Source: Bacteroidota bacterium (GTDB lineage Bacteria > Bacteroidota > Bacteroidia > AKYH767-A > OLB10). From it: a stretch of DNA of 64,000 bases. Positions 1 through 9,973 of this stretch are shown piece after piece. The stretch spans positions 3,038,001-3,102,000 of the forward strand of contig CP064983.1 of assembly GCA_016699635.1 (NCBI GenBank), read 5' to 3'. Every line of letters starts with the position of its first letter. The stretch's first letter is position 1. A program made the position numbers and the translations under genes. The notes under the pieces were generated by a model that saw only the letters and a list, made by a program, of their open reading frames with translations, had not been told where the DNA came from and ran no database searches.

Positions 1-924
1 CAAGTAAACAATTACTTGTTGGCGCAGATTAATGCTAAGGATTTAAAGTTTACAGATGTAGAACCTAAAGTTGTAGCCCCTACAAGCTATGTATTAACCG
101 GTCAGGATTATAAAGCAGATGTATTTTTAGCTGCTTTTAATAAAAGTTCTGATGCAGAAATCGTAGTTGGTGGAAGATCTTTACCTGTAGAAAATGGACT
201 TGGTAAATATGTTGACCGACCATCATCAGAAGGGGTAAAGAAATGGGGTGGAGTAATCAAAGTTAAAGACCCTGAAGATCCAACTAAAGTAAAAGAATAC
301 CCATTTGAAGCAGAATATATTGCTGCAAAACCTGCTGCAGTTGTTTCTCCTACCAAAATGAACGTATTCTATATTGGACCGGAAAACCCTGTTTCGATTT
401 CAGTTCCTGGTGTACCAAACAATAAAGTTGTAGCCTCAATATCTGGTGGCGGTGGATCATTAACAAAAAACCCGAAAGGTACCGGTGCCGACTATATTGT
501 TAAAGTTACCACTCAAGGTGAAGCAACTATTTCTATTATTGCTGATATGGATGGTAAGAAAATCAATATGGGAGCACAAAAGTGTCGTGTTAAAAGAGTT
601 CCTGATCCGGTTGCAAAAATTGCCGGTAAGCGTGAAGGCCCAATGCAGAAAAATGCGCTTATTGCGCAAAGTGCCGTTATTGCCGAACTTGAAAATTTCG
701 ACTTTGAAATTTATTATAAAGTAACAAAATTCAAAATGTCTTTATATCCAAAAGGAAAAGACCCGATTGAGTTGGAAAGCAATAACAACCTTATTACTGC
801 TAATATGAAAGCAGCTTTAAGCAAAGCACGTGCCGGAGATAAAGTATATTTTGAATATATTAAAGCTGTTGGTCCGGACGGTGGCACAAGAAGTATTCCA
901 AGTGTAAACTTTACAATTCAATAA
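1..924 (+). CDS. gldM: Gliding motility / T9SS protein GldM, 3' part
   Basis: The reading frame is open from base 1, so the N-terminal part, including the membrane helix, lies outside the window; about 307 C-terminal residues are visible. GldM is an inner-membrane protein with a long periplasmic stalk that, with GldL, forms the proton-driven motor of the type IX secretion system and of gliding. The visible part is a chain of beta-rich periplasmic domains and ends in the characteristic GldM C-terminal domain (a segment reading AGDKVYFEYIKAVGPDGGTR just before the stop). Identification rests on this domain pattern and on gldN following 30 bases downstream, the conserved gldKLMN order. Confidence 0.9.
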   Translation, partial: QVNNYLLAQINAKDLKFTDVEPKVVAPTSYVLTGQDYKADVFLAAFNKSSDAEIVVGGRSLPVENGLGKYVDRPSSEGVKKWGGVIKVKDPEDPTKVKEYPFEAEYIAAKPAAVVSPTKMNVFYIGPENPVSISVPGVPNNKVVASISGGGGSLTKNPKGTGADYIVKVTTQGEATISIIADMDGKKINMGAQKCRVKRVPDPVAKIAGKREGPMQKNALIAQSAVIAELENFDFEIYYKVTKFKMSLYPKGKDPIELESNNNLITANMKAALSKARAGDKVYFEYIKAVGPDGGTRSIPSVNFTIQ

Positions 925-954
925 TACGTTTAACAATAAACCACGGAGGGTAAG

Positions 955-1806
955 ATGAAAAAAGTCCTGTTGTTTTGTTTCCTGTTTGTGATGACATTTA
1001 TGGTCAAACAAACAAATGCCCAAACGGTATTGGATGGTGTTTATGTTAAAGAACACAATCCTACTCGTAAAGTAATGGAATATTCATTTCTGCGCGAAGC
1101 TGATGTATTGTGGGCAAAGCGTGTTTGGGAGGTAATAGATCTTAAACAAAAGATTAATCTGCCACTTCGTTTCCCCCGTGAAGGCGATACAAAAGACAGA
1201 AAAAGTCTGATAGAGGTGTTGATGAATGCAATTGATGAGGGTTCATTAACTGCTTATTCTACAACTGATGATGAGTTTACTACTCCAATGACCTTGGAAG
1301 AATTCAAGAAAATTGGTGGAGCCGGTATGGATACTATTCAGATAACAGATCCGGAGCCTCCATATCTAACTCGTGATTCAGCCATTCAGCGTACTTTTTC
1401 ACGTGATAAAGTTATTGCCTATCGTATTAAAGAAGAGTGGTTCTTTGACAAGCAGCGTTCAGTTATGGAGTGCCGTATTATTGGTATTGCACCCCTAATG
1501 CTTGCCGAAGATGAATATGGAAATATCAGAGAAGGTAATATTCAAAAACCTCTTTTCTGGATTTATTATCCGGAAGCAAGAAAGTTGCTTGCAAATGCTG
1601 AAGCATTCAATCGTGAAAATGATACAGAACGCAGAACATTTGATGACGTGTTTCATAAGCGAATGTTTAACAGCTATATTATTAAAGAGTCAAATGTGTA
1701 TAACAGACGTATTGAAGATTACAAAACAGGTTTAGATGCTTTGCTTGAAGCAGAGAGAATTAAATCAGAGATAGTAAATCTTGAACACGACATGTGGGAA
1801 TATTAA
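955..1806 (+). CDS. gldN: Gliding motility / T9SS protein GldN
   Basis: 283 residues with a cleavable signal peptide (hydrophobic residues 3-17, ending at NAQ). GldN is a periplasmic partner of the GldK ring in the type IX secretion system, which exports proteins carrying C-terminal sorting domains. The repeated WxxR/VWEVIDLKQKINLPLRFP type segment and the late DDVFHKRMFNSYI segment are typical of the family. It follows gldM closely, with a strong ribosome binding site (GGAGGG) in front of its ATG. Two genes later in the window (55504 and 61277) encode probable cargo of this system. The operon ends at a strong terminator just downstream. Confidence 0.93.
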   Translation: MKKVLLFCFLFVMTFMVKQTNAQTVLDGVYVKEHNPTRKVMEYSFLREADVLWAKRVWEVIDLKQKINLPLRFPREGDTKDRKSLIEVLMNAIDEGSLTAYSTTDDEFTTPMTLEEFKKIGGAGMDTIQITDPEPPYLTRDSAIQRTFSRDKVIAYRIKEEWFFDKQRSVMECRIIGIAPLMLAEDEYGNIREGNIQKPLFWIYYPEARKLLANAEAFNRENDTERRTFDDVFHKRMFNSYIIKESNVYNRRIEDYKTGLDALLEAERIKSEIVNLEHDMWEY

Positions 1807-1823
1807 TTTCTAATAACACATAT

Positions 1824-1864
1824 AAAGAGCGAGGCTGCCCATTCAGGCAGCCTCGCTCTTTTTA
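1824..1864. terminator. Strong bidirectional terminator between gldN and alaS
   Basis: Perfect 16-bp stem (1824-1839 with 1846-1861) around a 6-base loop, with A-run on the left and T-run on the right, so it can end transcription from gldN (plus) and from alaS (minus). It sits exactly at the convergent junction. Confidence 0.95.
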
Positions 1865-4479
1865 TATCATCTTTAACGCTTCTTCAATTGCGGCATCAAT
1901 TCCTGCAGGATTTTTACCACCGGCAGTTGCATAAAATGGTTGTCCACCACCGCCACCTTGAATGTGTTTAGAAATGTTTCTGATAACTGTTGTGGCATTC
2001 AAGTTGCCTGATTGCACCAAACTGTCTGAAATTATCAATGATAACATGGCTTTGCCATCATTCTCAGAGGCTAATAAAATAAATGAATCAGGTATCTGAT
2101 TACGAAGTTCAAAAGAAATGTTTTTAATTGCATCAGCATTAGTTAAGTCAATTTTCTGTGCTATAACATTGATGCCATTCTGCAACTTTACATTTTTTAG
2201 AAGGTCAGCTTTAATGAGCTGTGCTTTCTCATGCACAAAGCCGTCTATTTGCCTTTGCAGTATTTCATTTTCTGACAATAGTTCCTTTACTCTTATAACA
2301 ATATCTTTTAGGATTTTTTAGTTCTGTTTTAATCGTGTTTAGCTGTGTCAATTGATTTATGATATATTTTTCAGCCTCTATTGATGTTATTGCTTCAATA
2401 CGTCTTACACCTGCAGCCACTGCCGACTCACTTAGAATTTTAAATAAGCCTATTTCACCGGTTGCATTAACATGTGTGCCTCCACATAGCTCCATACTGT
2501 ATGCAGGATCAAATATGATAACTCGAACATAGTCGCCATATTTCTCGCCAAATAATGCAGTAGCTCCCATTGATTTAGCTTCTTCAATAGGCACATTTCT
2601 GCGTTCGTCTAAAGCTATATTCTCACGAATTTTTTCATTTACCAATTGTTCTATTTTGGCTATATCTTCATCAGAAACTTTTGCAAAATGAGCAAAATCA
2701 AAACGTGTGTGCTCATCATTCACAAGTGAACCTTTTTGTACTACGTGCTTACCTAAAATCTGCTTTAATGCTGCATGCATTAAATGTGTTGCACTGTGAT
2801 TGGCTGTTATTTTTCTTCTTCTCGAATTGTTGACTGTTGCAATAAAATCTGCTTTCAAATCAACAGGCAATTTATCTGACAGGTGAATGATCTGATTATT
2901 TTCTTTTTGTGTGTCGGTAATAAAAATTTTCTCTTTTTCGTTTTGGATATAGCCTGTATCACCAACTTGCCCACCGCTCTCTGCATAAAAAGGAGTCTGA
3001 TTGAAGACAAGCTGATATTGTTCTTTATTTTTTGATTTTACCTTTCTGTATTTTATAATATTTACCTCAGCAGTTGTATTGTCATATCCGATGAATTTCG
3101 ATTCACTGTTTTCAAGAATAACCCAGTCTTCAGCATCAACTGCTGATGCAGCTCTGGATCTTTCTTTTTGCTGTTCTAAACATTGGTTAAATCCATTCAT
3201 GTCAACTTGCATGTTTCGCTCACGTGCAATTAATTGAGTAAGGTCAATTGGAAAACCATAAGTGTCGTATAATTCGAATGCAAACTCTCCATCAATAACA
3301 GACTTGTTATATAGATCAAATCTTCTGATACCTGTTTCAAGAGTGCGTAAAAGATTGCTCTTCTTCCTTGATAACTTTTTGTACAAAATCTTTCTGTTCA
3401 AAAAGCTCAGGAAAAACTTCTTTAAACTGATCTGCCAATAAAGGTGTCAGTCTATGAATAAATGGAGTTTTAAAATTCAGATAAGTAAAAGAATACCGAA
3501 CGGCTCTTCTAAGTATTCTTCGAATAACATAACCTGCTTTATTGTTTGACGGAAGTTGTCCATCTGCAATGGTAAATGCAATAGCTCTGATATGATCAGA
3601 CAAAACGCGCATGGCAATATCTGTTTGCTCGCTACTGCCATATTTTATACCACTCATTGCTTCAATGTAATTTATGGTAGGTTGAAAAATATCTGTGTCA
3701 TAATTTGATTTTTTTTGTTGTATTGCCATACACAAACGTTCAAATCCCATACCTGTATCAACATGCCTGGCAGGCAATTTTTCAAGTGTGCCGTCAGCTT
3801 TTCTGTTGAATTCCATAAATACGTTATTCCAAATCTCAATAACTAATGGATGGCCAGTATTGACTAAAATTTTTCCATCTGTTTGTTTTCTTTCTTCTTT
3901 ACTTCGCAAGTCAACATGTATCTCGGAACAGGGGCCACATGGTCCTGTGTCACCCATTTCCCAGAAATTATCTTTCTTATTACCCATTAAAATCCGTGAA
4001 TGATCAATGTGTTGTTTCCAACAAGTATTTGACTCTTCATCGAAATGCAGATTTTCTTTCTTATCACCTTCGAAAACGGTAACATACAAACGGTCTTTAG
4101 GAAGTTTATAAACCTCAGTAAGAAGCTCCCATGCCCATGCAATGGCTTCTTTTTTAAAGTAGCCTGCATTAGGATCATTAGGGTCACCAAAACTCCAGTT
4201 ACCAAGCATTTCAAACATGGTATGATGATAGGTATCAACACCCACCTCTTCAAGGTCATTATGCTTTCCGGAAACACGCAAACACTTTTGTGTATCTGCA
4301 ACACGTCTGTATTTTGCAGGTTGATTTCCTAAAAACCAATCTTTAAACTGATTCATCCCTGCATTGGTAAACATAAGTGTAGGGTCGCCTTTAACAACTA
4401 TTGGTGCTGAAGGAACGATGGTATGTTGTTTCGACTGAAAAAAATCTAAAAAAGTTTTACGAATTTCTGAAGAGGTCAT
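1862..4479 (-). CDS. alaS: Alanine--tRNA ligase (two indels)
   Basis: Charges tRNA-Ala with alanine in the cytoplasm. The N-terminal class II catalytic domain begins with the usual MTSSEIRKTFLDFF segment and includes FTNAGMNQFK and GDTGPCGPCSEIH. The editing domain follows, with HSATHLMHAAL and the SMELCGGTHV metal site; the C-terminal domain ends with the GGGGGQPFYATAGGK glycine motif. Total length (about 872 residues) matches the family. The frame changes twice, near 3350 (T-run) and near 2312 (A-run); protein similarity continues across both, and the gene is essential, so these look like sequence errors. No gene lies upstream on this strand until the divergent M23 gene. Confidence 0.95.
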
Positions 4480-4574
4480 GTAATTTATTAAAATGGTGTA
4501 AGAAGTTTAAATGAAGATATTTAAGTAACTGATTTTTATAATTTTTTGACTTTAATTAGATTTCAGGAAAATTT

Positions 4575-4582
4575 TATTTTTG
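4575..4582 (+). promoter_or_regulatory. Possible -7 box (TATTTTTG) for the M23 peptidase gene
   Basis: Fits the Bacteroidota TAnnTTTG consensus and lies 30 bases before the chosen ATG. I do not see a well-spaced -33 TTG, so this is weak. Confidence 0.3.
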
Positions 4583-4612
4583 CTGAATTGTGCAAAAATA
4601 GAATTAAAGATT

Positions 4613-5581
4613 ATGGCGAAGGCCAAATATTATTTTAATACACATTCTTTAAAGTACGAAAAGGTAGTTGTTTCCTTCAAAAAGCGCTTTTTACGTGTTT
4701 TGGGATGGTTGGCAACAGCTATGGTATTTAGTGCAATCATTATAGCATTAGCCTATCAGTTTCTGGATTCACCAAAAGAAAAGCAGCTTAAACGCGAAAT
4801 TGCTGTAATGGACCTTCAATACGAGATTTTGCAGCAAAGAATGGATTTAATGTCAAAAGTTCTTAAAGATATTGAGTATAATGATGACAATATTTACAGA
4901 GTGATTTTTGAAGCAGACCCTATACCCGAAAGCGTGCGGGAGGCAGGTTATGGAGGCGTTGATAAATATCGTTCATTAAAGGGTTATGACAACTCATCGC
5001 TGATGATTGAAACAACTACGCAGTTGGATAAATTGATGCGTCAAATGTATGTACAGTCAAAATCGTTTGATGAAGTTTTTGAACTCGCAAAAAATAAAAA
5101 GAATTGTTGGCATCTATACCGGGTATTCAGCCAGTCAGTAATAAAGAACTAACTAGGATTGCCTCTGGTTTTGGTTATAGGATACATCCGATATATAAAA
5201 CAAGTATTTTACACACGGGAATAGATTTTGGTGCACAATTGGAACAGAAATTTATTCTACAGGCAATGGAGTCGTAAAAAAGGTTGAAAAGAGGGTAGAG
5301 GCTACGGTAATAATGTAACCATTAATCACGGATTTGGATATGAAACGCTTTATGCACATATGAGTAAAATTATTGTTAAGCCGGGGCAGAAAGTAATCAG
5401 AGGACAGATTATAGGTTACGTTGGTAATACAGGAAGTAGCACAGGGCCTCACTGCCACTACGAGGTTATTAAAAATGGCAGCAAGATAAACCCGATAAAC
5501 TTCTTCTTCAACGACCTGACAGCGGCACAATATGAACAGGTGTTGGAAATTTCTTCAAAATACAATCAATCATTCGATTAG
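4613..5581 (+). CDS. M23-family peptidoglycan peptidase (three indels)
   Basis: Membrane-anchored cell-wall endopeptidase of the lysostaphin/LytM type. The start at 4613 (MAKAKYYFNTHSL) is preferred because family members begin this way. A single transmembrane helix (about residues 35-55) is followed by a coiled coil and then the zinc peptidase domain, in which HTGIDFGA supplies the first zinc ligands and the late HCHYEV supplies the HxH motif. The frame changes near 5105, 5235 and 5290, each at or beside short runs; translation across them restores an uninterrupted domain, so I treat it as one intact gene of about 322 residues. Members of this type trim peptidoglycan during growth and division. 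It may be cotranscribed with the MerR gene 28 bases downstream. Confidence 0.85.
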
Positions 5582-5608
5582 ATTTGTGAATTATAGAAAA
5601 ATCATCTG

Positions 5609-5983
5609 ATGATGCAGCATGACGACCTACATATAGAAAAACTGTATTACAGCATTGGCGAAGTTGCTGATATGTTTAAAGTAAACACCTCGTTATTGCG
5701 CTACTGGGAGAAAGAATTTACAATGCTTCACCCGAAAAAAAATTTAAAAGGTGAACGGCATTATACCAAAAAAGATATAGAATCATTCCGGATAATTTAT
5801 CATTTAGTAAAGGAAAAAGGTTTTACATTGAGTGGAGCCAAACAATATCTGAAAACAAATGGTAAAGCAATACCTGTAGCAGAAGTAAGTGAAAATACTG
5901 AGGTAAAAGAAGATAACAGCCATGTAAAATTTGCTCTGAATAGGTTAAAAGCTTTTTTAATTGAAATGAAAGGAAATCTTTGA
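5609..5983 (+). CDS. MerR-family transcriptional regulator
   Basis: 124 residues. A MerR-type winged helix-turn-helix occupies residues 13-80: YYSIGEVADMFKVN, LLRYWEKEF and GERHYTKKDIE are the helix-turn-helix and wing segments. The remaining C-terminal part is short and has no cysteines or obvious effector domain, so it is probably not a metal or redox sensor. Genes of this type next to an M23 peptidase are common in Bacteroidota; the target is unknown. Two ATGs lie in tandem at 5609 and 5612. Confidence 0.82.
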   Translation: MMQHDDLHIEKLYYSIGEVADMFKVNTSLLRYWEKEFTMLHPKKNLKGERHYTKKDIESFRIIYHLVKEKGFTLSGAKQYLKTNGKAIPVAEVSENTEVKEDNSHVKFALNRLKAFLIEMKGNL

Positions 5984-6069
5984 ATTTATATGCGAGAAAA
6001 CACATTGATTGTAATTTTCAATTTCATTTACATTTCTTTTAGTTTTGCTGCTGATTATAGAAGCGTGAG

Positions 6070-7056
6070 TTGAAACCAAAGAAATTAATTTCCATTTATA
6101 GATTGTTGCCATTTCACCACACACACAAGTGGCTTGTCATGATATTTCTGATTGGTATTTTTTCAAATTCATTTTGTCAGGATTCTGTTAACACACAACG
6201 AAAAATTCCATTCTTTGAACCTTCGCCTGTTTACAATAAACAGCGCGTTCAAATTGCAGGATATACTACACTTGGCTTGTATGCAGGCACCATGGCCGGA
6301 TTATATCAGTTATGGTATAGTGGATATGATATGAACCATTTTCATTTTTTCAATGATAATGGAGAATGGTTACTGATGGATAAAACAGGTCATACGTTTA
6401 GTTCATACATTGCGGGTAAGCAAGGTTACAATGTTTGTTGCTGGGCAGGCATGGACAATAAAAAAGCCACACTTATAGGCGGCAATCTTGGTTGGATTTT
6501 TTTAGTATCGGTAGAAGCCTTAGATGGTTTTTCTTCTGCCTGGGGTTTTTCATGGGGAGATATTGCAGCTAACACACTTGGATCATCTGTTTTTATTGGA
6601 CAGCAATTGCTTTGGCAGGAGCAAAGAATAGAATTCAAATTTTCTTTTCATCAATCAAAGTATGCTCATTATCGCCCTGATCTATTAGGTGAAAATTATA
6701 CTCAGCAACTTTTTAAAGATTATAACGGACAAACATTGTGGTTGTCTGCTAACATCAATTCTTTTATAAAGAAAACAAATTTAGTACCTGCCTGGCTCAA
6801 TATAGCTGCAGGCATTGGTGCTGAAGGTATGACAGGAGCTTTTGACAACGCTACAGAATATAAAAATAACCCGATTCCCAACTTCAAGCGCTACAGACAA
6901 ATTTATATAGCACCTGATATTGATCTGACTAAAATAAAAACAAAGTCAAAGGCATTGAAATTATTTTTTGAAGTAACCCGTTTTATAAAATTTCCATTAC
7001 CTGCTTTAGAAATTAATTCAAAAGGGAAATGGCTTTTTCATCCCTTATATTTTTAA
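6070..7056 (+). CDS. DUF2279-type predicted periplasmic/outer-membrane protein
   Basis: About 328 residues, starting at TTG 6070; an ATG at 6139 (MIFLIGIFSN) is an alternative start directly before the hydrophobic signal segment ending at NSFCQ. The middle carries the DUF2279/YfiM-like pattern: alternating hydrophobic helices with DKTGHTFSSYIAG and SWGDIAANTLGSS. Function is unknown; family members are predicted envelope proteins. Its 3' end overlaps the end of the convergent gene at 7053 by four bases. Confidence 0.65.
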   Translation: MKPKKLISIYRLLPFHHTHKWLVMIFLIGIFSNSFCQDSVNTQRKIPFFEPSPVYNKQRVQIAGYTTLGLYAGTMAGLYQLWYSGYDMNHFHFFNDNGEWLLMDKTGHTFSSYIAGKQGYNVCCWAGMDNKKATLIGGNLGWIFLVSVEALDGFSSAWGFSWGDIAANTLGSSVFIGQQLLWQEQRIEFKFSFHQSKYAHYRPDLLGENYTQQLFKDYNGQTLWLSANINSFIKKTNLVPAWLNIAAGIGAEGMTGAFDNATEYKNNPIPNFKRYRQIYIAPDIDLTKIKTKSKALKLFFEVTRFIKFPLPALEINSKGKWLFHPLYF

Positions 7057-7511
7057 GGCTTCTTCTCAATAATTTTAATGCTGATAGTAGGTGCTTTTGT
7101 AGTTTTATCTGTTCCATCTTCAATCAGGTCAACTCCTTTTAGAATCACCGTGTCACCTTCTTTTAGATCATCTATAGCCTTGCGTCCGAGAATCGGTATC
7201 ATTCTGTCATCACCAACACCAAAGCTCTTATTTTCAAAAGGCTTCAGTTTTAAAATTGTAAATTCGTAAAACTTCAGTTTGTAAGTCTTGCTATCTTCAC
7301 AGTTCACAATAAAAGGTGGATTTTCTACCCATTTTATTAGGTCTTCTTTGGTAAGTTCATTTGTTAAAAGACTATCTGATTTTATTAAACATTTTCCTGG
7401 ACCGGTAATTTTTTTCTCTTGATTTACCTTACCTTTTTGTCCTAATACTGACAATGAAGTAACTAACAATAAACATACTAATGCAGTAAAAATATTGGTC
7501 GTTTTTATCAT
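7053..7511 (-). CDS. Small secreted protein resembling the GldM C-terminal domain
   Basis: About 152 residues from MIKTTN (7511), with a signal peptide ending at SVLGQ. The rest has the pattern of the last GldM domain: a beta strand with KLKFYEFTIL, then LGRKAIDDLKEGDTVILKGVDLIEDGTD and a final strand, compare AGDKVYFEYIKAVGPDGGTR in the gldM gene at the start of the window. No membrane anchor other than the signal peptide. I infer a stand-alone periplasmic GldM-CTD-like protein; whether it touches the T9SS motor is unknown. Confidence 0.55.
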   Translation of the reverse strand: MIKTTNIFTALVCLLLVTSLSVLGQKGKVNQEKKITGPGKCLIKSDSLLTNELTKEDLIKWVENPPFIVNCEDSKTYKLKFYEFTILKLKPFENKSFGVGDDRMIPILGRKAIDDLKEGDTVILKGVDLIEDGTDKTTKAPTISIKIIEKKP

Positions 7512-7535
7512 GATGTGGTTGTTGTTAAATGCCAA

Positions 7536-8004
7536 TTTGTTTTAATTTCTGTTCGAATAAAACACGAATGTAGAAGAAATATTTTTTAGCAGGTACTAAT
7601 TTATCTTTTTAGGGTTTAAAGGTAGTAATATAACTACTGAAAAATATACTTTATACGCTGTTTCTTACAGTTACTCTTAATTGCATCAAAGGATGAAATT
7701 TGGATTAAAGATGAATAACCATTGAAATAATTTTTCTGTTTTCAGGTGAATTTTTAATCATAAATAACCGCTAAATAACTCTCAAAATCGGTTAAAAAAA
7801 TAGTCTTTTACTTGAAAAGGCAAAGATAATGTGTTGATAAGCAGCATTGTGTGGCATTGCTTAAAAATAAAGTTAGCATTGCCGCTAAACGCATAGTATA
7901 TTTGCAACGCCTTTAAAAAAAATAATGCAATTTTAAACCATGATTATCGTTTTTTGTTCTTACATTGCATACATTGAAACACACATAAAAATTAGATAAA
8001 ATAG
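7536..8004. other. Intergenic region upstream of the sigma factor gene
   Basis: 469 bases, very AT-rich, between two divergent genes. Apart from a promoter-like box at 7897-7904 I see no gene, RNA or repeat in it. Confidence 0.5.
7897..7904 (+). promoter_or_regulatory. Possible -7 promoter box (TATATTTG) of the sigma factor gene
   Basis: Exact match to TAnnTTTG. A TTG lies at 7879-7881, but the 15-base spacer is shorter than usual. It would give a leader of about 95 bases. Confidence 0.4.
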
Positions 8005-8869
8005 ATGAGACAGCTAAAAATTACTAAATCCATTACAAACCGTGAAAGCGCATCGTTTGAAAAGTATTTACAGGAAATTGGTAAAGAGGAGTTAATTACA
8101 GCACAGATGGAGGTGGAACTTGCCCGTAAAATCAGAGCAGGAGACCAGCGAGCATTAGAGAAATTAGTGAGAGCTAACCTGAGATTTGTGGTTTCGGTAG
8201 CTAAGCAGTATCAGTCGCAAGGTTTAAGTTTGCCCGACTTGATTAATGAAGGAAATCTTGGTTTAATTAAAGCGGCAAAACGTTTTGATGAAACAAGAGG
8301 TTTTAAATTTATTTCCTATGCAGTATGGTGGATTCGTCAGTCAATCATGCAGGCATTGGCAGAGCAAGCACGTATAGTTAGGTTACCACTTAATCAGATT
8401 GGTGCTGCCAACAAGGTAAAAAAAGCATTTTCGAGTCTTGAACAAAAATTTGAGCGCGAACCAACAGCAGAAGAATTAGCTAATGAATTAGAAATTGATA
8501 CAGACAGAATTGCATACACTATGAAAATGCCGGGACGTCACGTATCAATGGATGCACTTTTGTACCGGAGAAGATAATACATTGCTTGATGTATTAACCA
8601 ATCCTGATGCACCTTATGCTGACAGCACACTCATGGCAGAGTCGTTACACACTGAAATCAACCGTTCATTAGAAACACTGCCTGAGCGTGAAAAAGATGT
8701 TATTAAACTTTTTTACGGTATTGGTGTCGAGCATGGTTTATCATTAGAAGAAATAGGAGAGAAGTTTGATTTAACACGCGAGCGTGTACGTCAGCTTAAA
8801 GAAAAAGCTATTAAGACACTTCGCCAAAATTCAAAAAGCAAACTGCTTAAAGCTTATTTAGGTCAGTAA
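8005..8869 (+). CDS. rpoD: Primary RNA polymerase sigma factor (one indel)
   Basis: Housekeeping sigma-70 that directs RNA polymerase to TAnnTTTG promoters in Bacteroidota. The 287-288-residue length and the absence of region 1.1 are normal for the phylum. Visible segments: region 1.2 (YLQEIGKEELI), region 2 (LRFVVSVAKQY, LPDLINEGNLGLIKAAKRFD, FISYAVWWIRQSI), region 3, and region 4.2 helix-turn-helix (SLEEIGEKFDLTRERVRQL). The frame changes near 8560, where two bases appear to be missing from the stretch that should encode the conserved link between regions 3 and 4. The gene is essential, so an error is likely. Confidence 0.95.
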
Positions 8870-8894
8870 GCAGAAAACATTCCTGTTTTAAAAT

Positions 8895-9767
8895 TCAAAC
8901 GTGCTCATCCGGTTCAACATGGATGAGCACGTCTGCTATAAGAGGGTTGTGTTTAATCAGCACATCTTTCAAGTGATGTGCAATCTGATGTCCGGCTTTA
9001 ACACTAATATGTGAGCTAACCGTGATGTGAAGGTCAACTAAAAAATTTATACCTGTTTTACGTACATAACATTTTTCTGTATCAATTACACCTTCAACTT
9101 TTCCAGCCACTTTTCTTATGTCTTCAACAACATCTTCGTAAAGGTGTTCGTCCATAATTTCGCCTAAGGCAGGTCTGAAAATCAAGTAGCTGTTGTAAAA
9201 AATAAAACCGGCAGCAACCAATGCAGCCCAATCATCAGCAGCCTCAAATCCTTTACCCATGAAAATGGCAATTGCAATTCCAATAAAAGCTGCAAGCGAA
9301 GTAATAGCATCGCTTCGATGATGCCAGGCATCTGCTTTTAAGGCAGTACTATTAATTTGACTATTTCTCTTTTTTACGAAGCGAAAAAATAATTCTTTAA
9401 AAATAATAATCACAGCAAGGACAATAAGTGTATAAGATTCAGGCGTCTGATGCGGTGTCATAATATTTCTGATGCTTTCAACAGCTATTAGTGTAGCTGA
9501 AGCAACTAAAATTCCTACCACAAGAAATGTTACTAAAGGTTCAACACGTCCATGACCATAAGGATGGTTTTTATCAGCAGGACGACTTGCATATTTCAAC
9601 CCCAATAAAACCAATAACGATGAAAAAATATCTGTTGTAGATTCAATAGCATCTGCAATCAGTGCATACGAATTACCAAAATATCCTGTAATCCATTTCA
9701 CTACTGCTAGCAAAATATTGCCTGCAATGCTAATCCAAGTTGTTTGAATCGCTTTCTGATGCGACAT
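8895..9767 (-). CDS. Cation diffusion facilitator (CDF) metal exporter
   Basis: 290 residues with six predicted membrane helices and a cytoplasmic C-terminal domain. ALIADAIESTTDIFSS in helix 2 and KADAWHHRSDAITS in helix 5 are the paired metal-binding segments (D/D and H/D) of the CDF family, which exports Zn, Fe, Mn or Co in exchange for protons. The HHRSD form is that of FieF/CzcD-like members; the actual metal cannot be told from sequence. A histidine-containing C-terminal domain (IHVEPDEHV) ends the protein. Convergent with rpoD, 25 bases apart. Confidence 0.88.
   Translation of the reverse strand: MSHQKAIQTTWISIAGNILLAVVKWITGYFGNSYALIADAIESTTDIFSSLLVLLGLKYASRPADKNHPYGHGRVEPLVTFLVVGILVASATLIAVESIRNIMTPHQTPESYTLIVLAVIIIFKELFFRFVKKRNSQINSTALKADAWHHRSDAITSLAAFIGIAIAIFMGKGFEAADDWAALVAAGFIFYNSYLIFRPALGEIMDEHLYEDVVEDIRKVAGKVEGVIDTEKCYVRKTGINFLVDLHITVSSHISVKAGHQIAHHLKDVLIKHNPLIADVLIHVEPDEHV
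8899..8932. repeat. 12-bp perfect hairpin over the 3' end of the CDF gene
   Basis: Arms 8899-8910 and 8921-8932 are exact inverted repeats with a 10-base loop. It lies at the rpoD/CDF convergent junction, inside the last codons of the CDF gene. There is no T-run, so a terminator role is only possible. Confidence 0.4.
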
Positions 9768-9786
9768 GTTTTTGTAATTGAAACTT

Positions 9787-9794
9787 CAAAGTTA
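9787..9794 (-). promoter_or_regulatory. Possible -7 box (TAACTTTG) for the CDF gene
   Basis: Match to TAnnTTTG on the minus strand, 20 bases upstream of the CDF start codon. No clear -33 TTG is seen. Confidence 0.3.
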
Positions 9795-9973
9795 TAGTTT
9801 TATAAAATATTTTCTTCGTCTGAATTAAAGATTTATCCATTTTGAAAGATGGATACTTTATAGGCAAAAGCATCAATCAAGAAATGGCAGCAATTAATAC
9901 ATAGTTATAAAATATTAGTTACTTTAGTCAAAACTTTTATTCTAATAATGACCTGTATAATTATTCCGGAAAA

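Noticed and set aside
8005..8869. Programmed frameshift in the sigma factor gene
   Set aside because: No slippery heptamer or structure; similar breaks occur in many unrelated genes here, so error is simpler.
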